Shown here: positions 1-6,624 of the stretch, piece by piece | Numbering within the stretch: the first letter of the stretch is position 1 | How the letters are laid out: each line of letters opens with the position of its first letter | NCBI GenBank assembly: GCA_031279915.1 | Contig: JAITHO010000004.1 | Location: 1 to 8,466, forward strand | Direction of reading: 5' to 3' | DNA: 8,466 nucleotides | DNA from: Tannerellaceae bacterium | Lineage (GTDB): Bacteria > Bacteroidota > Bacteroidia > Bacteroidales > Tannerellaceae | Notes under the pieces: model-generated | What the model saw: the letters and a program-made list of their open reading frames with translations, nothing else | What the model was told of the DNA's origin: nothing | The model's database searches: none | Made by a program: the position numbers and the translations under genes

Positions 1-336
1 GTTAATCTCGGATAAAATATAGCTCCCTGAAGCGAGTTCAACGTTAATCTCGGATAAAACAGGGCTCCCGGAAGCGAGTTCAACGTTAATCTCGGATAAA
101 ATAGGGCTTCCGGAGGCGAGATTAACGTTGATCTCGGATAAAATAGGGCTCCCGGAGGCGAGTTCAACGTTAATCTCGGATAAAATAGGGCTCCCAGAGG
201 CGAGATTAACGTTAATCTCGGATAAAATAGGACGTCCGGAGATGAGATTAACGTTGATCTCGGATAAAATAGGGCCTCCGGAGGCGAGTTCAACGTTAAT
301 CTCGGATGAGGCGGAGGTTCGGAGGCGAGTTTAATC
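1..336. repeat. Tandem array of eight 42-bp units with inverted-repeat ends
   Basis: Units start at 1, 43, 85, 127, 169, 211, 253 and 295, and the array may continue left of the window. A typical unit begins GTTAATCTCG, has a GATAAAATAGGGC core and a CCGGAGG block, and ends CGAGATTAAC or CGAGTTCAAC. The first and last ten bases are exact reverse complements in units 3 and 5, and nearly so in units 4, 6 and 7, so each unit can form a stem and each junction is also palindromic. Junction 5/6 (201-220) is a perfect 20-bp palindrome. Unit 8 has a diverged core (GATGAGGCGGAGG) and a changed end, as is common for the edge unit of an array. The period is a multiple of three, so long frames run through it, but I see no sign that it is a gene. 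There is no CRISPR-like spacer variation. Function unknown. Confidence 0.93.
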
Positions 337-343
337 TTGTGCC

Positions 344-360
344 GGAGGCCGCGCGCCTCC
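344..360. other. GC-rich hairpin after the 42-bp array
   Basis: GGAGGC (344-349) and GCCTCC (355-360) form a 6-bp inverted repeat around a 5-base CGCGC loop. No T-run follows, so it is not a standard intrinsic terminator. The sequence reuses the GGAGGC and GCCTCC words of the adjacent array, so it may be a rearranged remnant of a repeat unit. The bases from here to 406 are otherwise unremarkable. Confidence 0.5.
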
Positions 361-406
361 AGCGGAAATACAATCAAACAACAAATCAGTAGCATCAGCA
401 AAGATT

Positions 407-622
407 ATGAGCAAATACGAATCCTTATGGCTTCATCCACAGAGCAACAAAGGCCAAACACTTCAACATTCGCTTGCGGATAGCCGAAACATTGCAGGCC
501 TCGATATAGACCAGGCCCTCCTCAAGGCGTTTTATGCAAGCCATCGGTTAAAAATCCCCCAAAGACAGGAGTTTTGCACGACAGAAAGTTTAGGCTATTT
601 TTGTCACCACATAAAAAAATAA
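407..622 (+). CDS. Doubtful small ORF, 71 codons, unrecognised
   Basis: An ATG-started frame of 71 residues ends 13 nt before the dehydrogenase start codon. The product would be soluble and mildly basic, with no signal peptide, membrane segment or motif that I recognise. Codon choice (AGC, GCC, CTC, GAT) is not unlike that of the neighbouring genes, which is the main argument for keeping it. Against it, I find no TTTG/TAnnTTTG promoter upstream, its start lies shortly after a repeat array, and its last 15 or so codons coincide with a strong promoter match serving the next gene. It could be a real small protein, a decayed gene, or chance. Confidence 0.25.
   Translation: MSKYESLWLHPQSNKGQTLQHSLADSRNIAGLDIDQALLKAFYASHRLKIPQRQEFCTTESLGYFCHHIKK
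573..603 (+). promoter_or_regulatory. Bacteroides-type (sigma-ABfr) promoter for the polyamine/recA operon
   Basis: TTTG at 573-576 and TATTTTTG at 596-603 are separated by 19 nt. This fits the known Bacteroides primary-sigma consensus of a -33 TTTG and a -7 TAnnTTTG with about 19-21 nt between them. Transcription would start near 610, leaving a short AT-rich leader before the ATG at 636. The box overlaps the 3' end of the doubtful ORF at 407-622. I see no comparably good promoter before recA or the three genes after it, which supports one transcript. Confidence 0.72.
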
Positions 623-635
623 TCATTAAACATAT

Positions 636-1829
636 ATGGGACGAGTTTTAGTTATAGGAGCCGGAGGCGTAAGTACCGTAGCCGTCAAAAAGATGGGATT
701 CAATCCCGAAGTATTTTCCGATATAATGATAGCCAGCCGCACCAAGAGCAAAGCCGACAAGATCGCCTTGGCGATGAGCCATCCGAAGGTGCAAACAGCT
801 CAAGTTGACGCCGACAAAGTCGACGAGATGGTCGACTTATTCTCAAAGTTCAAGCCCGAGCTCGTAGTGAACCTCGCCTTACCCTATCAGGACTTGAGCA
901 TAATGGACGCCTGCCTGGAATATGGTGTAAGCTACTTGGATACGGCCAACTACGAACCGCGCGAAGAAGCAAAATATCAATACTCATGGCAATGGGCCTA
1001 CAAAGAACGTTTCGCCGAGGCCGAACTAACCGCCATCCTTGGATGCGGATTCGATCCCGGAGTCACGGGCGTGTTCACAGCCTACGCCGCAAAGCATCAC
1101 TTCGACAGCATCGAGTACCTCGACATCGTTGATTGCAATGCCGGAGATCATCACAAAGCATTTGCCACAAATTTCAATCCCGAAATCAATATCCGAGAGA
1201 TCACCCAGCGCGGACGATACTTCGAAAACGGCGAATGGAAGGAGACCGATCCCCTCACCGTGCATCTCCCGCTTAATTACCCAGGCATTGGCCCGCGCGA
1301 ATCATATCTTATGTATCACGAAGAGCTGGAGAGCCTGGTTAAGAACTTTCCCTCGCTTAAGCGAGCACGCTTTTGGATGACATTCGGTCAAGAATATCTT
1401 ACTCACCTGCGCGTTATACAGAACATAGGCATGTCGCGCATTGATCCGGTGCTGTATGAAGGCGTAGAGATAGTGCCCATCCAATTCCTGAAGGCCGTTC
1501 TACCCGATCCAGGCGAACTCGGATCTGATTATACAGGCGAAACATCCATAGGCTGCCGTATTCGCGGCTTACGGAATGGCGAAGAGAAGCGGTATTACAT
1601 CTATAATAACTGCAGCCACCAGGCCGCATTCCGCGAAACAGGTGCGCAAGCCGTAAGCTACACCACCGGAGTGCCGGCAATGATAGGAGCCAAGCTCTTT
1701 CTGCAAGGATTATGGAAGAAAGCAGGTGTGTGGAACGTCGAAGAGTTCGATCCGGACCCGTTCATGAAAGAACTTAACGAGCAGGGCTTGCCCTGGAACG
1801 AAGTATTTAATAGAGATCTCGAATTATAA
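636..1829 (+). CDS. Carboxynorspermidine dehydrogenase (saccharopine dehydrogenase family)
   Basis: This 397-residue cytosolic enzyme belongs to the saccharopine dehydrogenase-like family. The closest functional match is carboxynor(sper)midine dehydrogenase (CASDH), which uses NADPH to join aspartate semialdehyde to a diamine and form the carboxylated polyamine precursor of spermidine or norspermidine. The N-terminus is a Rossmann fold with VIGAGGVST at residues 7-14. [10 protein letters not shown] at 136-145 and YIYNNCSHQ at 331-339 are characteristic of the catalytic domain, and [10 protein letters not shown] lies near the C-terminus. Length is normal for the family. The ATG at 636 puts the dinucleotide-binding strand at the very N-terminus, as expected. 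It is the first gene after a strong promoter match and lies 23 nt before recA; association with recA is familiar in Bacteroides. The carboxynorspermidine decarboxylase that would act next is not in the window. A plain saccharopine dehydrogenase is less likely. Confidence 0.88.
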   Translation: MGRVLVIGAGGVSTVAVKKMGFNPEVFSDIMIASRTKSKADKIALAMSHPKVQTAQVDADKVDEMVDLFSKFKPELVVNLALPYQDLSIMDACLEYGVSYLDTANYEPREEAKYQYSWQWAYKERFAEAELTAILGCGFDPGVTGVFTAYAAKHHFDSIEYLDIVDCNAGDHHKAFATNFNPEINIREITQRGRYFENGEWKETDPLTVHLPLNYPGIGPRESYLMYHEELESLVKNFPSLKRARFWMTFGQEYLTHLRVIQNIGMSRIDPVLYEGVEIVPIQFLKAVLPDPGELGSDYTGETSIGCRIRGLRNGEEKRYYIYNNCSHQAAFRETGAQAVSYTTGVPAMIGAKLFLQGLWKKAGVWNVEEFDPDPFMKELNEQGLPWNEVFNRDLEL

Positions 1830-1852
1830 GTCAAATCCTTAATAAAATAAAG

Positions 1853-2884
1853 ATGAAAAAAGAAGAAGCAAAGGATGATAGCAACAAAGTAGAAGGCGGC
1901 AAGGGCGATAAGCAAAAGGCTCTGCGCGCAACAATGGATAAAATAGAAAAAGCTTATGGCAAAGGCGCCATCATGAAGATGGGCGAAGCTACAATAGAGC
2001 CGGTTGAGATAATTCATAGCGGATCCATCGGCCTTGACGCTGCGCTTGGCGTTGGAGGCTATCCTAAAGGGAGAGTGATAGAGATTTTCGGCCCCGAATC
2101 ATCTGGCAAAACAACTCTTGCGCTCCATGCCATAGCCGAAGCGCAGAAAGCCGGAGGCATAGCAGCCTTCATCGATGCCGAACATGCCTTCGACCGATTC
2201 TATGCCGAGAAGCTCGGAGTGGATATAGCCAACCTTTATATATCTCAACCCGATACGGGAGAGCAGGCGCTAGAGATAGTCGATTCCCTGATCCGTTCGT
2301 CGGCCATAGATATAATTGTAATCGATTCAGTGGCGGCTCTGACACCGAAATCGGAGCTTGAAGGCGATATGGGCGACACCAAAATGGCTCTGCAAGCACG
2401 ATTAATGTCGCAAGCCATGCGCAAGCTAACCGGAACGATAAGCAAAACGAATACGACCTGTATCTTCATCAACCAATTGCGCGATAAGATCAACTCCCAG
2501 AGCTTCGGCAATCCCGAAACAACAACTGGAGGCAACGCTCTGAAGTTCTATTCGTCGGTACGTGTAGATATAAGAAGCACCAGCAAGCTCAAAGACGGCG
2601 AAGATATAAAAGGAAATCGCTCTCGGGCGCGTGTGGTGAAGAACAAATTAGCTCCGCCTTTCCGCAAGGCAGAGTTCGACATCATATTCGGAGAAGGAAT
2701 TTCACGTATGGGAGAGATCGTTGACATGGGATCGGATCTGAACATCGTCAAGAAGAGCGGATCGTGGTACAGCTACGGTGATACCAAGCTCGGACAAGGA
2801 CGCGACTCTGCAAAACAATACATCCGCGAGCGTCCGGAACTGGCAGCCGAACTGTCGGCGCTAATCTACGATGCCATCAAGTAA
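1853..2884 (+). CDS. recA: Recombinase RecA
   Basis: This 343-residue protein is the ATP-dependent strand-exchange protein that forms filaments on single-stranded DNA in homologous recombination and repair. Walker A is GPESSGKT at residues 80-87 and Walker B is IIVIDSV at 154-160. Loop L1 lies around [10 protein letters not shown] (171-180) and loop L2 around residues 209-227 with the [16 protein letters not shown] signature. Compared with E. coli RecA it has a charged N-terminal extension of about 14 residues and lacks the acidic C-terminal tail. The oddity is in L2: where nearly all RecA proteins read KIGVMFG, this one reads KINSQSFG, replacing GVM by NSQS and adding one residue at 214-217. 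The frame is otherwise intact, so this is not a frameshift. The ATG at 1853 follows an AT-rich leader. No LexA-type operator was seen. The last 14 bases overlap the start of the next gene. Confidence 0.98.
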   Translation: MKKEEAKDDSNKVEGGKGDKQKALRATMDKIEKAYGKGAIMKMGEATIEPVEIIHSGSIGLDAALGVGGYPKGRVIEIFGPESSGKTTLALHAIAEAQKAGGIAAFIDAEHAFDRFYAEKLGVDIANLYISQPDTGEQALEIVDSLIRSSAIDIIVIDSVAALTPKSELEGDMGDTKMALQARLMSQAMRKLTGTISKTNTTCIFINQLRDKINSQSFGNPETTTGGNALKFYSSVRVDIRSTSKLKDGEDIKGNRSRARVVKNKLAPPFRKAEFDIIFGEGISRMGEIVDMGSDLNIVKKSGSWYSYGDTKLGQGRDSAKQYIRERPELAAELSALIYDAIK

Positions 2885-3824
2885 GGATTCGTACCGAACG
2901 CTATGCGATACTGAGCCATCCATCCCGCTATTCTCCCAATATTGGTGGCTGGATACGGTTTGCGGCTCTAATCGTTGGAAGCTTATTGAATGGATAGACA
3001 AAGGTTGCATACGTGCAACCTTTCCTATTTATGTTCCAGCCTCAGGAATAATCACAATGCCTCCTTTCACTCAAACTATGGGGCCATGGTTCGCTCCGGA
3101 AGCTTTGGATACTAAGTATGCGACTTCGATTGCGCGTCGGCAGGCCATTTGTAAGGATATGATCCGTAGCCTAAGGGATTATCCAGTGTTCATGCAGCAT
3201 TTTCATCACTCCTTCACGGATTGGTTACCCTTTTATTGGGAAGGATTCTCTCAAACGACGCGCTATACTTACATCCTCGAGGATATTTCGGATCCGGATC
3301 GTCTATGGGAGGGCATGAGCTCCAACATCCGCCGCAACATCAACCGAGCTCGATTCCGCAATGAGATAAGCGTCAGAGCCGGAGTGTCGGCCGAAGATCT
3401 CTCACGTATGCTTGCTCTTACATTCGAACGGCAGCATCTCAAGCCAAAGCATTTGCACGTTCTCGAAGCGCTTGTTGAAGAATCCAGAAGGCTGGGGCGA
3501 GGCGATGTTTGGGGCGGATATGACGCCGAAGGGATATTGCATGCCGCCGCCTTTGTTGTTTGGCAGCAGCGAACGGCATATTACATCGCTGGAGGAAGCG
3601 ATCCGGCTCGACGTGAATCCGGAGCCCATAGCCTGACCTTGTGGGAGGCGATTCGGTCGGTGGCTGCGCATTCCAAGAGCTTTGACTTCGAGGGATCGAT
3701 GTTGCCCGGAGTTGAGCGCTTCTTCCGAGAGTTCGGCGCAGTGCAGCGGCCTTACTTCTGCATTAGCCGCGGACGGCTTTCGATCGCCGACAAAATACGA
3801 ATCAGATTGAGCCGCAATGAATGA
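2871..3824 (+). CDS. FemAB/GNAT-superfamily acyltransferase, probably for envelope glycan
   Basis: This 317-residue soluble protein resembles the Bacteroidota GNAT-fold proteins related to FemAB and the BioF2-like acetyltransferase domain. Features seen are [11 protein letters not shown] at residues 18-28, [13 protein letters not shown] at 61-73, a basic NIRRNINRA segment at 152-160, and a C-terminal GNAT-like core running from HAAAFVVW (214-221) to [20 protein letters not shown] (261-280). The last stretch is typical of this family, where the enzyme moves an acyl or aminoacyl group onto a sugar or peptide acceptor. The exact substrate cannot be read from the sequence. The ATG at 2871 lies inside the last codons of recA, overlapping by 14 nt, which suggests translational coupling. 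The next gene starts 8 nt before this one ends. Together with the deacetylase-like and epimerase genes it points to surface-polysaccharide modification. Confidence 0.8.
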   Translation: MPSSKDSYRTLCDTEPSIPLFSQYWWLDTVCGSNRWKLIEWIDKGCIRATFPIYVPASGIITMPPFTQTMGPWFAPEALDTKYATSIARRQAICKDMIRSLRDYPVFMQHFHHSFTDWLPFYWEGFSQTTRYTYILEDISDPDRLWEGMSSNIRRNINRARFRNEISVRAGVSAEDLSRMLALTFERQHLKPKHLHVLEALVEESRRLGRGDVWGGYDAEGILHAAAFVVWQQRTAYYIAGGSDPARRESGAHSLTLWEAIRSVAAHSKSFDFEGSMLPGVERFFREFGAVQRPYFCISRGRLSIADKIRIRLSRNE

Positions 3825-5082
3825 GATTGTCGCCTACTTGATCCGCTTCCTCGCCGGAGACGATTGCGCCTCCAGAGTTGCTTATACTGCCGACGCATCG
3901 GCCTTCAAACTCTATGACTTGGTTATCGTTCCCTCAGGATTCTTTGACGATGGCGTATATGCCGCCGATTCATCGCTCCCAAAGCTTCCGCTGGCGACAT
4001 GGGATGAGATTCCGCTGCTGTTCGGGCGTCCGGAACTTCGCATTGATGGACGGACGACTGTTCTATACGCCGACCTCATCGCAAGCAGCTATTTCCTCCT
4101 ATCGAGATACGAAGAGATGATGCGACCCGGAGTTCGCGACGCTCACGGACGGTTCCCCGGAAGAGAGTCTCTTCCGTATCGTGCAGGATTTATGCACCGT
4201 CCTATCCTTGACGAGTACCGCAGAGCTTTGCGCAAGCTCTTAGGCAAGGATGATTGCCAGGCCGGATTTAGCGGCATTGAGATCACGCACGACATCGACG
4301 CTCCGTATCTGTACCGATCCCCAAAAGGCTTCGTCAGATCGCTGCTCGACGGTCGCGGACTGAGCAGATCGATCAGCGGACTCTATGGGCCGCCCGACCT
4401 CGATCCATACTATACTTTCCCGCGGATGCAGGCCATGAGCCGCATTTTATCCGGCAATGTCAGCTATCGACTGTTTTTTCGCGCCGGAGGAAGATCATCC
4501 TTCGACAAACCTCATTACGACCCCGCATCCAACGACATTCGCCGCATTGCCGAGCTCTTCGCTGCCAACGATGACTTTGAGGCCGGATTGCATGCCAGCT
4601 ACGATGCCGGACGGAATCCGTCATTATTGGAAAAGGAAAAAAACGGGCTCGAAAAGGCGCTTGGATGCCCGATTGTTTGCAACCGTCATCACTTCCTTGC
4701 TGCTCGCGAGCCCAAGGATATGCGCTGGCTGATAAGGGCTGGAATCGGGCATGACTACACGATGGGCTATGCCGACACTGCCGGATTTCGCCTCGGAACG
4801 GCGCGAACGGCGCGATGGATTGACCCCGCCGACCGGAAACTTAGCGATCTGCTTCTTCATCCGCTAATGATTATGGATTCGTCGCTCGAGGAAAAAAAAT
4901 ATATGGGACTGACTTACGAAGCGGCCTTGGCCCACTGCCGTATGCTGATCGACAATGCGCACGGGCTTGGCGGCACGCTCAGCTTGCTGTGGCATAACAC
5001 ATCTTTCGCGGAGCCTAACGATACTTATCTCGACCGCCTGTATGCCGACACGTTGTATTATATCTCCAAAAAAAATATATAG
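3817..5082 (+). CDS. Polysaccharide deacetylase-like protein (CE4-related, Bacteroidota type)
   Basis: This 421-residue protein has an N-terminal domain of about 140 residues, like the one that precedes deacetylase domains in Bacteroidota (DUF7033-like), then a divergent NodB/CE4-type barrel. Likely catalytic or metal-binding points are THDID at residues 157-161, in place of the usual TFDD motif, LHAS at 258-261 (an H-x-S motif), NRHH at 289-292, GFR at 323-325, HPLMIMD at 348-354 and WHN at 392-394. CE4 enzymes remove N- or O-acetyl groups from sugars using a metal held by Asp-His-His. No signal peptide is visible, so it probably acts in the cytosol on a precursor. The start overlaps the acyltransferase stop by 8 nt and the epimerase ATG follows the stop after one base, so the three are almost certainly expressed together. 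The family is fairly clear; activity and substrate are inferred. Confidence 0.78.
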   Translation: MNEIVAYLIRFLAGDDCASRVAYTADASAFKLYDLVIVPSGFFDDGVYAADSSLPKLPLATWDEIPLLFGRPELRIDGRTTVLYADLIASSYFLLSRYEEMMRPGVRDAHGRFPGRESLPYRAGFMHRPILDEYRRALRKLLGKDDCQAGFSGIEITHDIDAPYLYRSPKGFVRSLLDGRGLSRSISGLYGPPDLDPYYTFPRMQAMSRILSGNVSYRLFFRAGGRSSFDKPHYDPASNDIRRIAELFAANDDFEAGLHASYDAGRNPSLLEKEKNGLEKALGCPIVCNRHHFLAAREPKDMRWLIRAGIGHDYTMGYADTAGFRLGTARTARWIDPADRKLSDLLLHPLMIMDSSLEEKKYMGLTYEAALAHCRMLIDNAHGLGGTLSLLWHNTSFAEPNDTYLDRLYADTLYYISKKNI

Positions 5083-5083
5083 C

Positions 5084-6181
5084 ATGAAAAAAATCATTAG
5101 CATAGTCGGAGCTCGGCCCCAATTCGTTAAGGCAGCCATGCTGAGCCGTGCGATTTTGGCCAAAAAAGCTGCCGGAGGCGAGGATATTCAGGAGTTTATA
5201 TTGCATACCGGGCAGCATTACGACGCATGCATGAGCGAGGTGTTTTTTGCCGACCTGAACATTCCACAACCTGCTTGGCGACTGGATTGCGCCGGCGGTT
5301 CGCACGGACGGATGACGGGCCGGATGCTCGAGGGCATTGAGGAAATTCTCGTTCGCGAAAGGCCTCAGGCGGTGATTGTGTACGGCGATACGAACTCAAC
5401 GCTGGCCGGAGCCCTTGCCGCATCCAAACTTCATATTGCGACGGCGCACGTGGAGGCTGGGCTGAGGAGTTACAATCGTTGTATGCCTGAGGAAATTAAC
5501 CGCGTGCTGACCGATCATGTATCGAGCCTGCTGCTTTGCCCCACCCGCCTCGCCGTTCGTAATTTGGGGCTGGAGGGGATAGTTGATGGCGTGCATCTTG
5601 TTGGCGACTTGATGTACGACGCCGCGCTGCTGTTTGGATCTGTTGCCGATGAAAAATCGGATGCGCTCGCGCGAATGAGGCTGCAGCCCAGGTCGTATCG
5701 CCTCTGCACCCTTCATCGCGCGGAGAATGTTGACGAGCCCGATCGCCTGGCCGAAATCTTTCGCGCCATCCTCAACATTTCGAGCGTCGAATGCCCCACA
5801 ATTATCCCGCTGCACCCGCGAACCGAGCTGAGGCTAAAGAGCTTTGACTTGTACGATCAAATTCTGCGCGCGGGTAATATCCTCAGGATCATTCCTCCCG
5901 CAAGTTTCATTGATATGGCTGCGCTCGAAAAAAACGCGCTCTGCATCCTTACCGATTCGGGCGGCGTTCAGAAAGAGGCCTATTTTCATCGCACCCCCTG
6001 CATCACGCTCAGGAACGAAACCGAATGGGTTGAGACGCTCGAATCCGGATGGAACGTGCTGGCCGGAAATACTTTCGAGGGCATCATCAAAGCGATTTCG
6101 CGCCCAACATCCGTCGAAATGAAAAATATTGACGAATACGGCGACGGGCATGCTGCTGAGGCAATTGCTGCTTTGTTATGA
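5084..6181 (+). CDS. wecB: UDP-N-acetylglucosamine 2-epimerase, non-hydrolysing (WecB/WbpI type)
   Basis: This 365-residue cytosolic enzyme inverts C2 of a UDP-HexNAc sugar, normally UDP-GlcNAc to UDP-ManNAc, feeding surface polysaccharide. Conserved motifs are GARPQFVKA at residues 9-17, HTGQHYD at 41-47, YGDTNST at 100-106, HVEAGLR at 122-128, MPEEINR at 134-140, TLHRAENVD at 209-217, HPRTE at 244-248, TDSGGVQKEA at 290-299 and RNETEW at 310-315. Asp102, Glu124, Glu136/137 and His211 match the catalytic positions of the family. The RSYNRCMPEE version of the central motif is closer to WbpI-like epimerases, which use UDP-2,3-diacetamido-glucuronate, than to E. coli WecB, so the substrate is open. 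The frame is open upstream to 4955, but the ATG at 5084 is chosen because it gives the standard MKKIISIVGARPQ start one base after the previous stop. It is probably the last gene of the operon. Confidence 0.93.
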   Translation: MKKIISIVGARPQFVKAAMLSRAILAKKAAGGEDIQEFILHTGQHYDACMSEVFFADLNIPQPAWRLDCAGGSHGRMTGRMLEGIEEILVRERPQAVIVYGDTNSTLAGALAASKLHIATAHVEAGLRSYNRCMPEEINRVLTDHVSSLLLCPTRLAVRNLGLEGIVDGVHLVGDLMYDAALLFGSVADEKSDALARMRLQPRSYRLCTLHRAENVDEPDRLAEIFRAILNISSVECPTIIPLHPRTELRLKSFDLYDQILRAGNILRIIPPASFIDMAALEKNALCILTDSGGVQKEAYFHRTPCITLRNETEWVETLESGWNVLAGNTFEGIIKAISRPTSVEMKNIDEYGDGHAAEAIAALL

Positions 6182-6236
6182 GCCTCAAAATTTTTGTTTG
6201 TGGGAGATGCAAGCCTTAAATTTCGTCGAAAAAATT

Positions 6237-6514
6237 GCTGGATTCCGATGAAAAACGTTTTTTTCGTCCAAAATCTGCTGGACGCCGATAAGAAGTGTTT
6301 TTTCCGTCAAAAAAAATGCTGGGCGAAAAAAACACTATTTTTTTTCATCCTGCAAATGCTAGGCGAAAAAAACATTATTTTTTTTCATCCAGCAAATGTT
6401 GGGCGGAAAAAACAAGTGTTTTTTTCATCCAGCATTTTTTTTGACGGAAAAAACACTTGTTATCGGCATCCAGCAGATTTTGGACGGAAAAAACGTTTTT
6501 CGCTGGAATCAGGC
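6237..6514. repeat. AT-rich tandem array, about seven units of 40-41 bp
   Basis: Units start with GCTGG or a variant at about 6237, 6277, 6318, 6358 and 6398, with more diverged units beginning near 6443 and 6482. Each has an A-run and a T-run of 5-8 bases around a short centre, for example GCGAAAAAAACACTATTTTT, followed by CATCCAGCAAAT or its relatives, so single units are themselves weak hairpins. The 40-bp period is close to four helical turns and the homopolymer runs recur at short intervals, which predicts bent DNA. This array fills most of the gap of about 450 bases between the epimerase and glycosyltransferase genes. A frame can be read across 6194-6541, but its product is low-complexity and starts at TTG, so I do not call it a gene. 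No similarity to the 42-bp array beyond the general design. Confidence 0.9.
6241..6510. repeat. Gapless 270-bp quasi-palindrome (arms of 135 nt)
   Basis: Bases 6241-6375 pair with 6510-6376 without any insertion or deletion; the axis lies between 6375 and 6376. By hand comparison, 112 of 135 positions are complementary. In the stretch 6251-6320 against 6431-6500, 67 of 70 match. The outer pairs are GATTCC (6241-6246) with GGAATC (6505-6510), and TGCTGG (6317-6322) pairs with CCAGCA (6429-6434). The inner part is less perfect but still symmetrical. Transcribed from either strand it would give one very long hairpin or a chain of small ones. It may end or process the upstream transcript, protect its 3' end, or act as a DNA structure; the sequence does not decide between these. 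Confidence 0.92.
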
Positions 6515-6592
6515 AAAAAAATTAGCGAACTTGCGATTTAAAAATCGGCTTTAAAATATTTCGTATACATATTTTGAATGGAGATTTTGTTC

Positions 6593-6624
6593 GAGAAAAA
6601 TTATTTGAGAGAAAAATTATTTGA
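6593..6624. repeat. Exact 16-bp tandem duplication before the glycosyltransferase start
   Basis: GAGAAAAATTATTTGA occurs twice in direct succession, at 6593-6608 and 6609-6624, with no mismatch. The second copy ends six bases before the ATG at 6631. Each copy carries TTATTTG, which resembles a Bacteroides -7 element with one base missing (TAnnTTTG expected). TTTTG words lie upstream at 6572-6576 and 6585-6589, but spacing to the copies (about 11-27 nt) does not fit the consensus well, so I do not call a promoter. The whole 6541-6630 leader is AT-rich and otherwise featureless. Confidence 0.93.

Noticed and set aside
128..334. 68-codon repetitive protein starting in the 42-bp array
   Set aside because: It starts at TTG inside a repeat unit, its sequence is only the translated repeat, and similar frames exist in other phases because the period is a multiple of three.
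1..336. CRISPR array
   Set aside because: The units follow one another directly with a constant 42-bp period and no unique spacers, and there are no cas genes.
1830..1852. LexA/SOS operator before recA
   Set aside because: The 23-nt gap is only an AT-rich leader with no palindromic operator; control is more likely from the upstream promoter.
1658..2017. Minus-strand gene with a hydrophobic segment
   Set aside because: The Phe/Leu-rich part is the complement of the Lys/Glu-rich N-terminus of RecA and the intergenic A-rich stretch, so the membrane-like look is an artefact.
4955..5083. 43-residue N-terminal extension of the epimerase
   Set aside because: It overlaps the 3' part of the deacetylase-like gene and has no family resemblance, whereas ATG at 5084 gives the standard family N-terminus one base after the previous stop.
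5396..5815. 139-codon minus-strand gene
   Set aside because: It is antisense to the conserved epimerase core motifs and has no recognisable domain.
6194..6541. 115-codon gene in the AT-rich gap
   Set aside because: It starts at TTG, the product is low-complexity Lys/Phe-rich sequence dictated by the A- and T-runs of the palindrome, and no family is recognisable.
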